64,000 nt of DNA from Eonycteris spelaea (lineage: Eukaryota; Chordata; Mammalia; Chiroptera; Pteropodidae), in NCBI GenBank assembly GCA_003508835.1, contig PUFA01000077.1, positions 6,834,001-6,898,000 of the forward strand, given 5' to 3'. Position 1 is the stretch's first letter. Every line of letters starts with the position of its first letter. The notes under the pieces are model-generated. The model saw only the letters and a program-made list of their open reading frames with translations. It ran no database searches and had not been told where the DNA came from. Position numbers and translations under genes: made by a program. Positions 54,208 to 64,000 of the stretch are shown one piece after another.

Positions 54208-55829
54208 GGATTGGGAGCAGGACTCTTAATGAGAGATCATCTAGTTTAAACAACTAATTTTAGAGATGGGAAAAGCAGGCCAGACTCACAGCCCTGTGCT
54301 CTTCCCACTAAATGACAAGATCCTCGCGAGCTATGTGACTTTTCCTCCTACGTCGTAATTACGATAAAACTCAGATACTATTTTTCCAACCTTACAACGC
54401 CATCTCAGCTGTATCGTCTGAAGTCTTAAAAGCTGAGAATGGAAGAAGTTACTATACTCATCTGCTTAGCCTAGAAATTGTCCCGAGCTCTTCACATGCT
54501 CTTGAAGTGATGCCCTGAGCACTCTGTGGTCTGCTGGCTCCTGGAGTGACGATCCAAAATGTCACTCACTGAAAAGTAAGCCCTGCTGCACATGGGCCAC
54601 GGGACGTGGGCCGTGGCTACCCCAGACAAGCAAGCCGGCTTTACGACGGAGCTTATCCCTGACGCTGACTCCGAGAATGACATATGAATCCAGCCTTCAC
54701 TGAGGACTCCTCAGAATGAAAAGCTGCTGTAGAAGATGAGAAAGGAAGGGGTTCGAAACGGGGAAAAGGAAAGAAGTGGCCTGTAAGCACAAGCAACAGT
54801 GGCTGTGAGACGAAAGGTCCCTGGACGTGCTGGGAGCCGTCCCAGGGGACGCCAGGCAGACTTCACAATGAGGCCTGGCGTTTTCCAGTAGAGCAAGAAA
54901 GCTTCCACTCAAATTAAAAAAAAAAAAAAAGTGACATACACACAAAACAAAACAAAAAACTCACTTCGAAGCACCTTTTTAAAAGAACTGACATCGAATG
55001 CGAACCCTGGAAAAGTCGGCTTTACCGAACATTCTGGGACTGATAAATAACCCATTCTGATCTACGATTAATACCTGCCACAGTGGCTGGATTTATCCTC
55101 ATTCAAGTCAACGCCGATCGTCCAAATTTAAGGAGCCTGCAGGAGCGGCGCCTGGAGCATTGCACAGCCACGGGCTGTACAGAAAACGAGGACAGTGCTC
55201 AAGGGTAAGGAATTAAGAGTTTTTAAACACTGCCTTCCAATGAGTCATCTTTCACTGTCCGCTGCTGTCAGAAGTCATCTTAGCCCTCTCCAACGGGACA
55301 GGACAAACATGCTACCAACCACAGGCAGCAGAGAGGAGCTCAGCTCAAATCCTCCCAGACTTATTTGCCTCTTCTCCAGTCTTATCTTTATCCTCTCGCT
55401 AATCAAGAAAACTACTGAGGCCCCTACAGTGCCCTCAGCCAGTTTCTAGTAGGCTGACAAAATAAAGAAATGGTCCTTGCGATCAGGAGGCCTGAATGCT
55501 ATAAAAAATAGAACATGAACTTCGTACCAGTGGGGATCAGAGTGCTCTGTGTCTTACTCTGTATGTTTAGCATGGCTAATCAGTTAATTACTTCAAGCTC
55601 TGGCTTCCTTGTTGGTTAAAGAGGAAAAGAATCTTTTCCTTGGTCAACCCTGAAAGCCTGTCAGAGAATTACATGAGACCAGATAAGAAAAAGTGTGCAT
55701 GGGCGGGGGAGGTGTTTAGTTTAAATGTTTTATTGTTTTACTACAGGATGGTGGCTAACCTATTTGAAATACATGATAATAGTGGCAGAGAGAGTGGGGA
55801 GTGTAAACACAACTAATAAGTAAGGGAAG
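54208..55829. other. MTSS1: MTSS1 intron 2, mostly unique sequence
   Basis: The stretch 54215-54320 has a weak resemblance to the repeat at 49310. An A15 run is near 54916-54930. The stretch 55035-55135 (CTGATCTACGATTAATACCT, GGCTGGATTTATCCTCATTC) is repeat-free and could be constrained. No exon was recognised. Confidence 0.35.
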
Positions 55830-55945
55830 GACTCGTATGAAGGGCCTTACATTCTCAGCAGAGCGGGTTGGATCCGACTTGGCAGAAAGTCATCCCAAGT
55901 TCTTAAGCAAAGAAATGGTGAGGGACTTGACACGTGGAGGCGGAG
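55830..55945 (-). repeat. L2 fragment
   Basis: GAAGGGCCTTACATTCTCAG and AGCAAAGAAATGGTGAGGGA resemble the reverse-strand L2 motif (GGCCTTGTAGGCCATGGTAA, then TTAAGCAGGGGAGTGACATG). Confidence 0.4.
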
Positions 55946-56464
55946 CCGTGTCCCGAGCCCACTGGCCATCGGGAGGCCACTCGCGGCTCTGGGGACCCAC
56001 GACCCATGAAGCCGAGGATCCCCACGTTCTTCTCGCCTACTCTTCAGGTCAGCCATGCAACGTCCAGTCCTGCGGCTAAAGCTCTGGGCAATCAGCCCTG
56101 GTGTCCATGGGCAAAGGCCAGGAGCCATCCCTCTGTTCTCTCTCTCTCTGTCATCCACATGGCTTTTGATCCTAAAACATACCTACCCGCTTCGTTCTCT
56201 GGAAAGCCACCCTTATACATCCAAACCAACCTCTGTCATCCCCCGCACCCCATGAACAGGGGCCAGGAAAATGACTGCTTCTTTAACTGTCTCTCTCTCA
56301 CGGACACCCACAAAGTACAACAGTCCCCCTTCCCCCCAATGATTACAAGCACACAGCTTCAACGAGAAGATGTTGAAATATTTTCTATTTCTCGTCAAAT
56401 GACGTAAGAATAAGCACAAGATGAGGCAATAATAATAGCCCCTTAAAGCAGCACTAAACCTTAT
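55946..56464. other. MTSS1: MTSS1 intron 2, unassigned
   Basis: The 157-codon ORF at 55934-56407 has no recognisable domain and crosses a TCTCTCTCTC run (near 56135). It is judged a chance ORF. Confidence 0.35.
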
Positions 56465-56745
56465 TGTTCTGTTAAGGCTTTGCTGAGGAATAATTTGTAT
56501 ACCATAAAATCCAGCCTTTGGGGGTATATGATTCAACCATATTTTAGTAAATTTAGAGTTACATAACCACCATCATAATCCAATTTTAGAACATTTCCAT
56601 CACCCAAAAAGATCCTTCATGCCCATTTGTAGTCAATCTTCTCTTCCGCCCATGGCCCCAGGCAACCACCAATCCACACCTGTCTCTGCAGATTTGCTTT
56701 TTCTAGACATACCATGTAAATGGGATTCTATAACAGCAAGCTCTA
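56465..56745 (-). mobile_element. L1 3' end remnant
   Basis: GCTGAGGAATAATTTGTATAC, CATAACCACCATCATAATCC, AACATTTCCATCACCCAAAA, AGGCAACCACCAATCCACAC and AGACATACCATGTAAATGGG are ordered L1 3' landmarks on the reverse strand. Confidence 0.8.
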
Positions 56746-56754
56746 AGTCTGATG

Positions 56755-56960
56755 CTCTTTGTAAGAACAGGCTGTAAGCAGAATGAACTCCAGAGCCATA
56801 CGCATGAGTTCAAATCCCCACTCTGCTCTGTGACTGGGTTATTTAGCTTCTCGTGCCTCAGTTTCCTCATCAGTCAAATAACTGTACTTACCTCTTGGGT
56901 TGTAAGCCTTAATCAGGTTGACATAAGCCTGGCGCACAGCGAGGACCACATTAATGTTGC
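56755..56960 (+). repeat. MIR SINE
   Basis: CAGAGCCATACGCATGAGTTC, TGCCTCAGTTTCCTCATCAG, CTTACCTCTTGGGTTGTAAG and AAGCCTGGCGCACAGCGAGG follow MIR order. Confidence 0.8.
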
Positions 56961-56994
56961 CCCTTATTATTTTACGTATAATGCCCCCTTTAAG

Positions 56995-57110
56995 TCTCCA
57001 AACTCCCATGGAAGGAGGCAGAGCAGACGAGTTCAATTTCATATACGGGAATCAGAGGCCAGGGCACAGGGCTAGTAAGTGGCAAGACTCAAATCAGAAC
57101 CCACCACATG
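56995..57110 (-). repeat. MIR fragment
   Basis: GGGAATCAGAGGCCAGGGCAC and AGGGCTAGTAAGTGGCAAGAC match reverse-strand MIR. It ends about 115 nt downstream of exon 2 in the transcript sense. Confidence 0.6.
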
Positions 57111-57225
57111 CTTCTATATCTGTGACACTTTGAATATTAACCCCCGTTGTGTCCTGGGTCCAGCCTTCTCCATCCTTTGTCCAAAGACATGGCCATTTTC
57201 CTGGAGACAACAGGCTTCTACTCAC

Positions 57226-57287
57226 CGAAGCTGGGACTGTAGCTTTCCCGCTTTGTTTATGAAATCTTCCCAAACTGGATAGCTCCC
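57226..57287 (-). CDS. MTSS1: MTSS1 exon 2 (I-BAR/IMD domain, first helix region)
   Basis: Read on the minus strand, this 62-nt exon starts after a TTGTAG acceptor and ends at a CG|GTGAG donor. It translates as GSYPVWEDF-INKAGKLQSQL plus the first two bases of an Arg codon, which is residues 25-45 of MTSS1. The protein is a membrane-bending scaffold. Its N-terminal I-BAR (IMD) domain binds PI(4,5)P2-rich membrane and Rac, its C-terminal WH2 motif binds actin monomer, and it acts in lamellipodia, dendritic spines and cilia. This exon encodes part of the first long helix of the IMD. The paralogue MTSS2 reads SSYPIWEDFNSKATKL here, so the variable positions favour MTSS1. The preceding exon should end in phase 0 after Lys24 and lies outside the window. 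The exon shows no frameshift or stop. Confidence 0.96.
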
Positions 57288-57299
57288 CTACAACAAAAC

Positions 57300-58589
57300 A
57301 AAGGCATCGATCAGCAAGTCAAGCTGTGACAGACACAGAGCACATCTGATTAAAACAAGAACGCCCAGGTCCAATCGCACGAGGAACAATCTGTGTATGC
57401 TCTCCTCCTTTGCAGTCTCTGGTATGTTACCCAGATCGTACACAAATGTACTGGCTCAGGAACGGGTTTAGAAAGCCCTGATCCCTGTAATCTTGTAAAC
57501 GCTACAGACACCAACTAGAACAACTTTGGCGGAACCTAACACGTACATTGATGCATCACTTTTTGAGTCAATAAATGGCGGGTCCCAATTCAAAATGTGC
57601 AGAGTATCAAAGGCTCTATCCTGAACCATCTGACCATGGCCCTGGCTTTCTCACTCTTATCCCAAATGCCCGGGAGGAGAGAAGCAGAGTGACTGGGGCT
57701 GCTCCCCAGGCCAGGTGGCTGCTTGAAGCGTTATTAGACTATCAGAGTCTCAGGGTTGGGAAGCTACCTGAACAGAGCTGCTGTGCTGATGGCTTGAACC
57801 CAGCCATCTCCATACAACATGGTGACAGGTGGCTCCCCAGCACGTTCCAGCTAACAGCGAACTCGTCACCCTCCCAAGGCAGCCTACATCCTCTACCTTG
57901 TCCTACATACCCCTGCATCCTAGTTCTAACCTTCCAGGGACCCTCGGAGTTCTAAGACCAATCCTGCTTCCACATGGAAGCCTTCTCAAAGAACTGAGGA
58001 CAACCAGCACATTCGTCCACGCTTTCCTTCTTTCAGCTCCCCAAGTGCAATCCCCTTTCCACCCGGGACCCTGGCTCACATCCCCACAGTGTCCTGGGAC
58101 CGCCCCCGTGTGTCTCCCTACTCTCCTAAGCACGGCGCTCAGACACAAACTCAAAGCTGCAGGTGCGGTTCTGACTGAGCCAAACCAGGATGAGGTCTGA
58201 CACCTCCCTGTGCACATGCATTACATTTATATTAAGACCCAGGAGCTAACTGACCAATGGGTGATGCAAAACAAACCCAGGAAAGGAAGCCATGGTTGCA
58301 GAACCGAATCGTTTAAATTAAATATAGAACTGAATCGTTTAAACATAGAACTAAGACTAAACATCTGGGAGGGTTGTGGTTGGAGGACAGAACGTGAATG
58401 AACCGTGACATGGTAAAAACAACACGAGCCACGTCTGACTGCGCCCTCGAGGAGAGGCGGGAGAAACGATACGACGAGGTTAACCATCTCGTCTTTCGCT
58501 TGAGAAGCCCAATCCAAATAGTCTAAAACTGCAACTGAGCCAAACCATAATGATTTCACCTTGCCAATGGTCTTGAGAATTTTTTTTCT
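57300..58589. other. MTSS1: MTSS1 intron 1, unassigned
   Basis: Unique-looking sequence. The ORFs at 57575-57955 and 57829-58200 overlap each other in different frames and have no recognisable family. A repeated GAACTGAATCGTTTAAA-like word occurs near 58303-58345. Confidence 0.3.
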
Positions 58590-58819
58590 TAACCCTCAAG
58601 GCAGTCTCTTATCGCCACTACTGACATTTGGGGCCAAGTGATCCTTTTCATGGGGAGCCGCCCTGTGCATTGCAGGACGGTTAGCAGCATCCTTGACCTC
58701 TCTATTCACTAGGTGCCGGTAACGTTCACAGATGCCGCTGGTTGTGACAACCAAAAACGTCTCCAGACATTGCCAGATGCCTCTGTGGGGGCAAATCCTC
58801 CCCAGTTAAGAACCACTGC
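58590..58819. mobile_element. MER20-like hAT element
   Basis: CTACTGACATTTGGGGCCAA, TGCATTGCAGGACGGTTAGC, AACGTCTCCAGACATTGCCA and CAGTTAAGAACCACTG are MER20 landmarks, in the opposite orientation to 41273-41445. It is close to full length. Confidence 0.85.
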
Positions 58820-58999
58820 TTTAGAGGAATGTCTGCGGAATTTATTTCTTTTGGTGAACAAATAGTTCCCTGAAATTCAGCAATTTCTTTGGTATTCACG
58901 TCACTTCAGTTTTGATTCTTCAGTTAAATGAAAGTAAAATTAAATATATTTTTATTGTGAAACACCCCACAGAGCATGAACACCTCGTTATACAAGTAA

Positions 59000-59225
59000 C
59001 TATGCACATATTTTTCTAGCTGTCAAGTCTGTCTGAAAATGTGCAGAGAGATATCCAGAAAACTGTCCACCAAATACTAAAATTGGCCATTTCTGGATGC
59101 TAAGATTTGGACCAATGTGTTGCTTTCTTGTTTGTACTTTCTTCTACGGGCATAGCTTCTTTTTTACATAAGGCTGTGTGCATCATTTTTATGAAAAAAA
59201 CATCATTACATAAAATATTTAAGAT
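59000..59225 (+). mobile_element. Probable old L1 fragment
   Basis: ATTTCTGGATGCTAAGATTT and TTTGTACTTTCTTCTACGGG, with an A/T-rich end, resemble an old L1 3' region. Weak. Confidence 0.35.
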
Positions 59226-60299
59226 CGAATTAGAGGTGCTGGTGACAACAGCGCCATGAATTTACAATCCACCCAAACCCTACAGTCTGTCACACACCAG
59301 CTGCCAGTCACAGCCATCAGCTCTGCACTGTGCCTCTGGACTCTGCTTGGCCCAGCTGCAGGACCCGGACTTGCTCCTCCAAGCAGCGACTTGCTCTTGG
59401 GACGCTAAGATACGCTACTAGGTCAGGGATCCTGGCAGAGGCCCTGAGCTATGACGCCAGTACCCATGCCCGGGTCTTGTCACCTGCTGCTAAGCCATGT
59501 AGTCTCCATCCAGTCTTTGTGACCTGGGTCGGGGGTCAGGGAATGCAGGTGAGGGTTCTTCAACCCAAGAGCCTGAGTTTATTCTAACTTATGTTGAATG
59601 AAGCCTTGTGAGAGCTCACACGATCCCCGTCCCAGGCTTATCAAGATATTGTGGGAATTCCAACTGGAACATCTAATATATTTAGCATTTTCCTATCAAG
59701 TTCAAGCATGAACATCCCTTCCACATCTACACTCAAATAAAGAAGCAGGTAAGGCCGAGACCAGTCGACCAGCGGGCAACGGACATCAGGTAGCATCCTT
59801 AAGTGCACAAGAGCACAGCCTCATCTGGCCATTCTTTCTCTTTCTGATCCACGGGATAGTATGAGAAGCTTTACGAAAAGAATGAGGATGTTCAGAGATA
59901 CTGACCACCAACTTCTAGCCAAAGGCAGCATCATCTCTATCTACACAAAGGACAAAGACATGAGAGCCAGGTTTTCCTCTCCCCGGCACTACCCACCCCC
60001 ATCCGGGAGCCCCTGGAGAAGGTCACCAAGATGATCCACAATATTCCTCAGAAAAAGGTCAGGTGCCTTCACTGCGAACAGGCCAGAAGGGCAAAGAGGC
60101 CCACACGGGGCCCTGAGTCCTCACCATGGTCCTGCCTAGCAAATGACTGGGAAGAGAAGTCGCTTCAGGTCTCAGGGCCTGCTCCTCACGATGATAAATA
60201 ATACAAACGAATCATCCATCACCATCTCCGAACGCTGACACTGCTCCACACTGAAAACGTAGGAAAGGAACAAGGAACACGCATCCTCCCGGGTGGCAT
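59226..60299. other. MTSS1: MTSS1 intron 1, unassigned
   Basis: Unique-looking. No exon or named repeat was recognised. Confidence 0.3.
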
Positions 60300-60452
60300 C
60301 TGAGCTCTCCCGGGTGCAGTGTGACATCGGGCAAGTCGCTCGACCTCTGCTTGGGGACCAGTCACTGCCTCGCAGGGCTGGCGTGAGGGATCAATGAGGT
60401 CGCACAGAAAAAGTGCTTGGAGCAGCGATGGGCACCAGGAAGTATTCCACGC
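60300..60452 (+). repeat. MIR SINE, diverged
   Basis: TGTGACATCGGGCAAGTCGC, TCGACCTCTGCTTGGGGACC and AAAAAGTGCTTGGAGCAGCG follow MIR order with several CpG-forming differences. Confidence 0.6.
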
Positions 60453-63211
60453 ACATTGGGTAGGAATGAGTCAAGCGCTTCTCAGGCCGCTCAGAGAGAA
60501 GCTAAAAACTCCCTCCGTCAGACCGTCCATCCAGGCTGGAATTCCTCACCCTTGGTCCTAAGCACAGCACTGACTTTGTCACTGCACCTCGCTAGCAGCT
60601 CACTGCAGTCACAGCAGGAACAGACCACGGCCGGCGGGCACAGTGTCAGACAGTGTCTCTGCCTGCCGCTCGCTCCCACGTAAATGGGGCGAGGGATGCT
60701 CCAACCCGATGAACGTGCCTGAAAACGGCTGCTCCAACCACTTTGGAAACTACTCACCTGCCTCCACTCGGAGCCTCGGAGCCTCGTTTCAGTCGCTACA
60801 AAATTAGCAACAGAAGGAGGGTCCCCTCTCCAGTCAAGGGGTACGGCATGCAGCTCTCCACCTACGGACGCCCACTCAGCCAGAGGAAGGCTGCGCAAAG
60901 CAGAGCTCTCCTGACTTAATGATGTTTGACAGTCTATCAAAGTGTCAGGCCCACCTGTTTTAAGCAATCTATAATTTAATGGATTCTAAAAAAGAAAAAA
61001 AAAAATGAACTTCTAAGAAGAGAAGACAAAAACCTCCTTTGTTGAAGAAAAAAGAAGTTAAGTGTGTTAATGTTATTCAAATTTAAAGGCAAGGTGATTT
61101 GGGTTGCTCCATATTTTTTTTTTTAAGTTTATTTAAAGGAAAAAAAGTTTCTACCCACTTGAAGCTGGTTTTACTACAAAAATGCAAAAGCTTGGAGGAA
61201 GTGAGAAAGAAGGGTGAAGGGAAGTGAGAAGAGACTTGGAGAGAGAATAAAAGGGAAAAGAACAAAAGCCCAGGGTTTCTCTAGACAACAAGACTTCGTA
61301 AAGGACAGCACGCTCACATTTCCAAAGAAATGTGCCAGTCAAGACACTGTCTGCTCTGAGGACACTTCAGAAATTCCAATAAAGTCCTTCCTTTTCTAAC
61401 CTGTACCGCTGTCCACCAATAAGTCCCAGAAAATTCTCTCCTGAGGCCCCGGTTCTGACCAGGTTCACATTTGAGGGCTAGAATCGCAAGAAGGCATTCC
61501 CGGAACTGTGAAAAAGTCTCCACACAGATCCCCCCGCCCAACACTCTGGGGGATTCACCGGAGAACACATCAAGGTTTCATGCCTTTCCAGACAGACCCA
61601 AATCAGAGGAAGTGAGACTTGTCTGCCAAGTCCAAAGTCACAGGCAAAGGGGAAAACACTCTCGTGCCTGCAACCACCTGAGTGTCTGTGGAGAGGCGGG
61701 CAGGCAGGTTTCAAATCCGCAGCAGTTTGCTGGAAATAGAATTCAGATCGCACCGGGTTCTGAGGGGAAGGAAAAGCCCCGTCCCAGAACGGGAAGAGAA
61801 AGTGGGTTTGTTTACAAGCACCTAAAGGACCCCCTTAATCGAGCTGTTTGGCTGTCACCATGCTCCCTGCCCCACGCACGCCACCCCGGATGGCTGTCCT
61901 CTCTTCTAACCTCCGGGGATCCAACAACCTTGACGACTACTCAGCCATCACCACACGGCTCAAGCGTCACCTCATCCGGGGCATTGCTGGATGCACCTGC
62001 TGCCCTGCTACATCACGTAACTCACCGTCCATGGACTCAAGGACTCAGGACGGAGGGAGGCAAAGCATTTCCAGTAAGAGGGGGTGGCAGGGATGCAGGG
62101 GGACCCAAGTGAGAGGGTCTAACTAGGTACAGCGACATTCTAGCCAGAGGGAAGACAGGGAGGCGGAGAGGACCCAAGCGGGCTCTCTCCATAGGACACG
62201 GAGGAGGTGCCTTTATGCCAGGAGCAGGGGAACGGGCAGGTGGGTGGACAAGGTGACCACAAACAGCCTTCAAGGGCAAGGTCCACAGCTTGGCCACAAA
62301 TGGGAGTGGACGAAGACCAGGCAGCCTTCATTCAGGTGGTAAATGACATAAATCCAAACCAGACCTGGCTAACGGGTCCCACACCTGACAGTAACCTGGT
62401 CCCTTGGGTAGTGGGGAGAATGAAGTCCTTGTCTTACTTCTGAGGAAGAAGGCACACCTAACCTTCAACTCCTCGAGAGTTTGGGGGCCACCCAACAAAT
62501 GTGTGAGCTGGCCGCCCCACCCGCACCTCCGAGGTTGCGCTCTGGGCACACCCCTGGGTGCTTCTCCTCTTCTGCCTCCACTTCCGCCACTTCCCCCACA
62601 GCCAGGAGGCCAGGCAGGCCCCCGGCCCAACACGACACAGGACTCAGCCAGGCCCTTCTGGGTTCTGTTTTGCTTTGTTTTGCATTATATAAAACAGAAG
62701 CCCAGGATGGCGTCCCACACACGGAGCAGAAGAATAAACTGTGTAACTCAACGGCACGGCTGGTTAACGGTGTCCCCTGAATAATGCAGCAACTGCCTCT
62801 CCCAGCCCAGCCCGCTGTGACGGTGCTGCCCGGCGGACAGCTGAGGGAATCAGACACTGCCATCACACAGGGGACATGGGGGGCCTGGAGCCATGGCCGG
62901 AGAAGGGCCGTTTCAGAGCGGCCAGAGCTGGAGAAGACTCTTGGGAGGAGGAATCCAGTTCAGCTGGGACTAAAACACAGACCAGCAGGGGCTGGCTACA
63001 GGGAGCCGCATCCCAGCTCGATGGCCTCTGTCCTGCCCAGTTTCCAGACAGAGCCCGGCTCACCAGTAATCAACGAGAACGCAAGTCTTGGGTAGACGAC
63101 TGGACAGGTAAACTGCCAAGCTCCCCTTTTCACCTCGACGAGCATCACTGTCACCAGCACCACCTTTATCATCACCATTTTCTAAGTGGTTGCTAGGTGC
63201 CAGGTACCTAT
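60453..63211. other. MTSS1: MTSS1 intron 1, unassigned
   Basis: A 213-codon plus-strand ORF (61471-62112) and a 149-codon minus ORF (60518-60967) have no recognisable domain. The stretch 62500-62640 is C-rich. I found no sequence matching MTSS1 exon 1. Confidence 0.3.
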
Positions 63212-63349
63212 ATTAGCGTTTCTCAAACTTTAACTTAAATATCCATCATCTGGGGATCTTGCAAAAACATGGGTGTTGATTCCCTTGGTCTGAGGTGGGG
63301 CCTGGATGTTGCATGTTTAAACGGAGTGATGCTGTGGTCCCCGGACCTG
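63212..63349. mobile_element. MER5A-like hAT element
   Basis: GCGTTTCTCAAACTTTAAC, CATCATCTGGGGATCTTGCA, GGTCTGAGGTGGGGCCTGGA and GTGATGCTGTGGTCCCCGGA are MER5A landmarks. Confidence 0.75.
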
Positions 63350-64000
63350 CCTGACTTGTGGACTCTGGGCAGCGTGAGCAGCAAGATGAATGCCTGGCCT
63401 CGGGCCCAGCCTCAGGGCCCAGCCCCAGGGCTCCAGACAGCCACTCGGCAGGCAGGCTGGGCCCTGCTTTATATTGAGGTCCTGTAGGAGCCCTGACAGA
63501 GTAGAATGGAGGGTGCAAAAGCTCCCCCAAAACACAACCCCAATTACAACTAACTGCGAATGCTTCGGGGAGGCCATAATATCACCCTAGCAATGGTCAG
63601 GATCCTCATCACGTGAAAAACACACAACAAAGAAATGCCCTTTGTGCAGCAAAAGGTCTGCTATGAACGCCCTGGAAATGCTCACGGCTGCTGTCCTTGG
63701 TGGTGTAATTACGGGTACTTTGATCACATCCTCAGGTTTTCTGTGGACACTGGAAGCAACCTGCTCCTCCCAGGAGATGGGAGAGCTGCTGTTGCCACCA
63801 CCCCTGCCACCAGCGCCCTCCCCAGGTCCGCGGAAACCTCAGAAGGGTGAGCACGTGGAGCACAGCCCACAAGGTCCCTCCCTTCCTTCTTCTGGGTACA
63901 TGTAGCTGAGATTTTAGGGAAATGAAAAGCAAACCTTCAAGAGGAAGTCTCTGACCTAAGCAGGAGCGCCTCTGGACTCCTTGCTTCTTTCAGGGCAAGG
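63350..64000. other. MTSS1: MTSS1 intron 1, unassigned to window end
   Basis: GC-mixed unique sequence. Overlapping 60-95-codon ORFs have no recognisable family. Confidence 0.3.

Larger units (their letters stand above)
53746..57225 (-). other. MTSS1: MTSS1 intron 2 (complete, 3480 nt)
   Basis: This intron is bounded by GT at 57225-57224 and AG at 53747-53746 on the minus strand. It is a phase-2 intron that splits Arg45 (CG|G). It holds a TG/CA microsatellite about 400 nt upstream of exon 3, an L1 3' fragment, two MIR copies in opposite orientation, an L2 scrap and unassigned unique sequence. Confidence 0.93.
57288..64000 (-). other. MTSS1: MTSS1 intron 1, 3' part (incomplete)
   Basis: The 6.7 kb on the 5' side of exon 2 is intronic and ends at the acceptor AG (57288-57289). 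A possible branch-point motif (GCTGATC in sense orientation) lies about 25 nt upstream of that acceptor. I saw no sequence matching exon 1 (peptide MEAVIEKECSALGG...), so the start codon and promoter are beyond the right edge. The intron piece holds a MER20-like element, an L1-like remnant, a MIR, a MER5A-like element and otherwise unassigned sequence. Confidence 0.85.

Noticed and set aside
53672..57287. Assignment of the exons to the paralogue MTSS2
   Set aside because: SYPVWEDFINKAGKL and TTVVAAAAFL match MTSS1. MTSS2 reads SYPIWEDFNSKATKL and TTVLAAVAFL.
61471..62112. 213-codon plus-strand ORF
   Set aside because: No recognisable family or splice context, and other frames are also open. 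Treated as chance.
57300..64000. Possible MTSS1 exon 1 in the right part
   Set aside because: No sequence encoding MEAVIEKECSALGG or its end ISDMK was found on the minus strand.
1..64000. CRISPR arrays, prophage, bacterial operons, replication origins or other prokaryotic systems
   Set aside because: Everything recognisable is mammalian: spliced exons, MIR, L2, L1, hAT and MaLR. No spaced direct repeats or dense ORF runs.

Overview
The window is mammalian nuclear DNA and lies almost entirely inside the introns of one gene. It holds no operons, phage, CRISPR array or prokaryotic-style genes. The two exons I can support both lie on the minus strand and encode consecutive pieces of the I-BAR (IMD) domain of MTSS1 (metastasis suppressor 1, also called MIM). 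Exon 2 is at 57226-57287 and exon 3 at 53672-53745. Both have canonical AG/GT borders, compatible phases, and peptides that match MTSS1 rather than its paralogue MTSS2. In transcript order the window runs: 3' part of intron 1 (64000-57288), exon 2, intron 2 (57225-53746, 3.48 kb), exon 3, and then more than 53.6 kb of intron 3 (53671-1). I looked for exon 1 (start codon) and exon 4 by their expected peptides and found neither, so both should lie outside the window.

The host looks like a laurasiatherian mammal, most likely a bat. The L1 3' ends at 1871-2215 (minus) and 19405-19706 (plus) are of a type I recognise from bat genomes. There is no primate Alu, rodent B1/B2, ruminant BovB or carnivore SINEC, and I saw no vespertilionid VES SINE. 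That leaves a horseshoe-type or fruit-bat-type genome as the best guess. This is recognition from memory, not a database search.

The intronic DNA is a mosaic of old repeats. It contains about twenty MIR and ten L2 remnants, a dozen L1 fragments (including a three-level nest at 38.96-39.64 kb), one MaLR-type solo LTR at 17.42-17.80 kb, and ten hAT-type DNA transposons. The hAT set includes MER5A-like, MER20-like and MER1-like copies. Microsatellites include a GGAA/GGGA purine tract (24.38 kb), CA-CT-C11 (37.34 kb), CT (32.66 kb), TG/CA (42.6, 42.8 and 54.1 kb) and GGAT (5.42 kb). The open reading frames outside the two exons look like chance ORFs.

The most unusual property is base composition. 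Several stretches (about 29.4, 35.4-36.1, 37.6, 44.0 and 50.1 kb) are rich in CpG. Old repeats appear to have gained CpG, with TG in the remembered consensus reading CG here, instead of losing it. The clearest case is the L1 remnant at 25.0-25.2 kb. Strong GC-biased gene conversion or persistent hypomethylation would explain this. Possible regulatory signals are a palindromic RFX X-box beside E-box, GATA and TCF-like motifs at 7.66-7.76 kb, a second X-box at 42.51 kb, two CTCF-like cores, and CpG-island-like DNA at 35.4-36.1 kb. No new protein system is visible.
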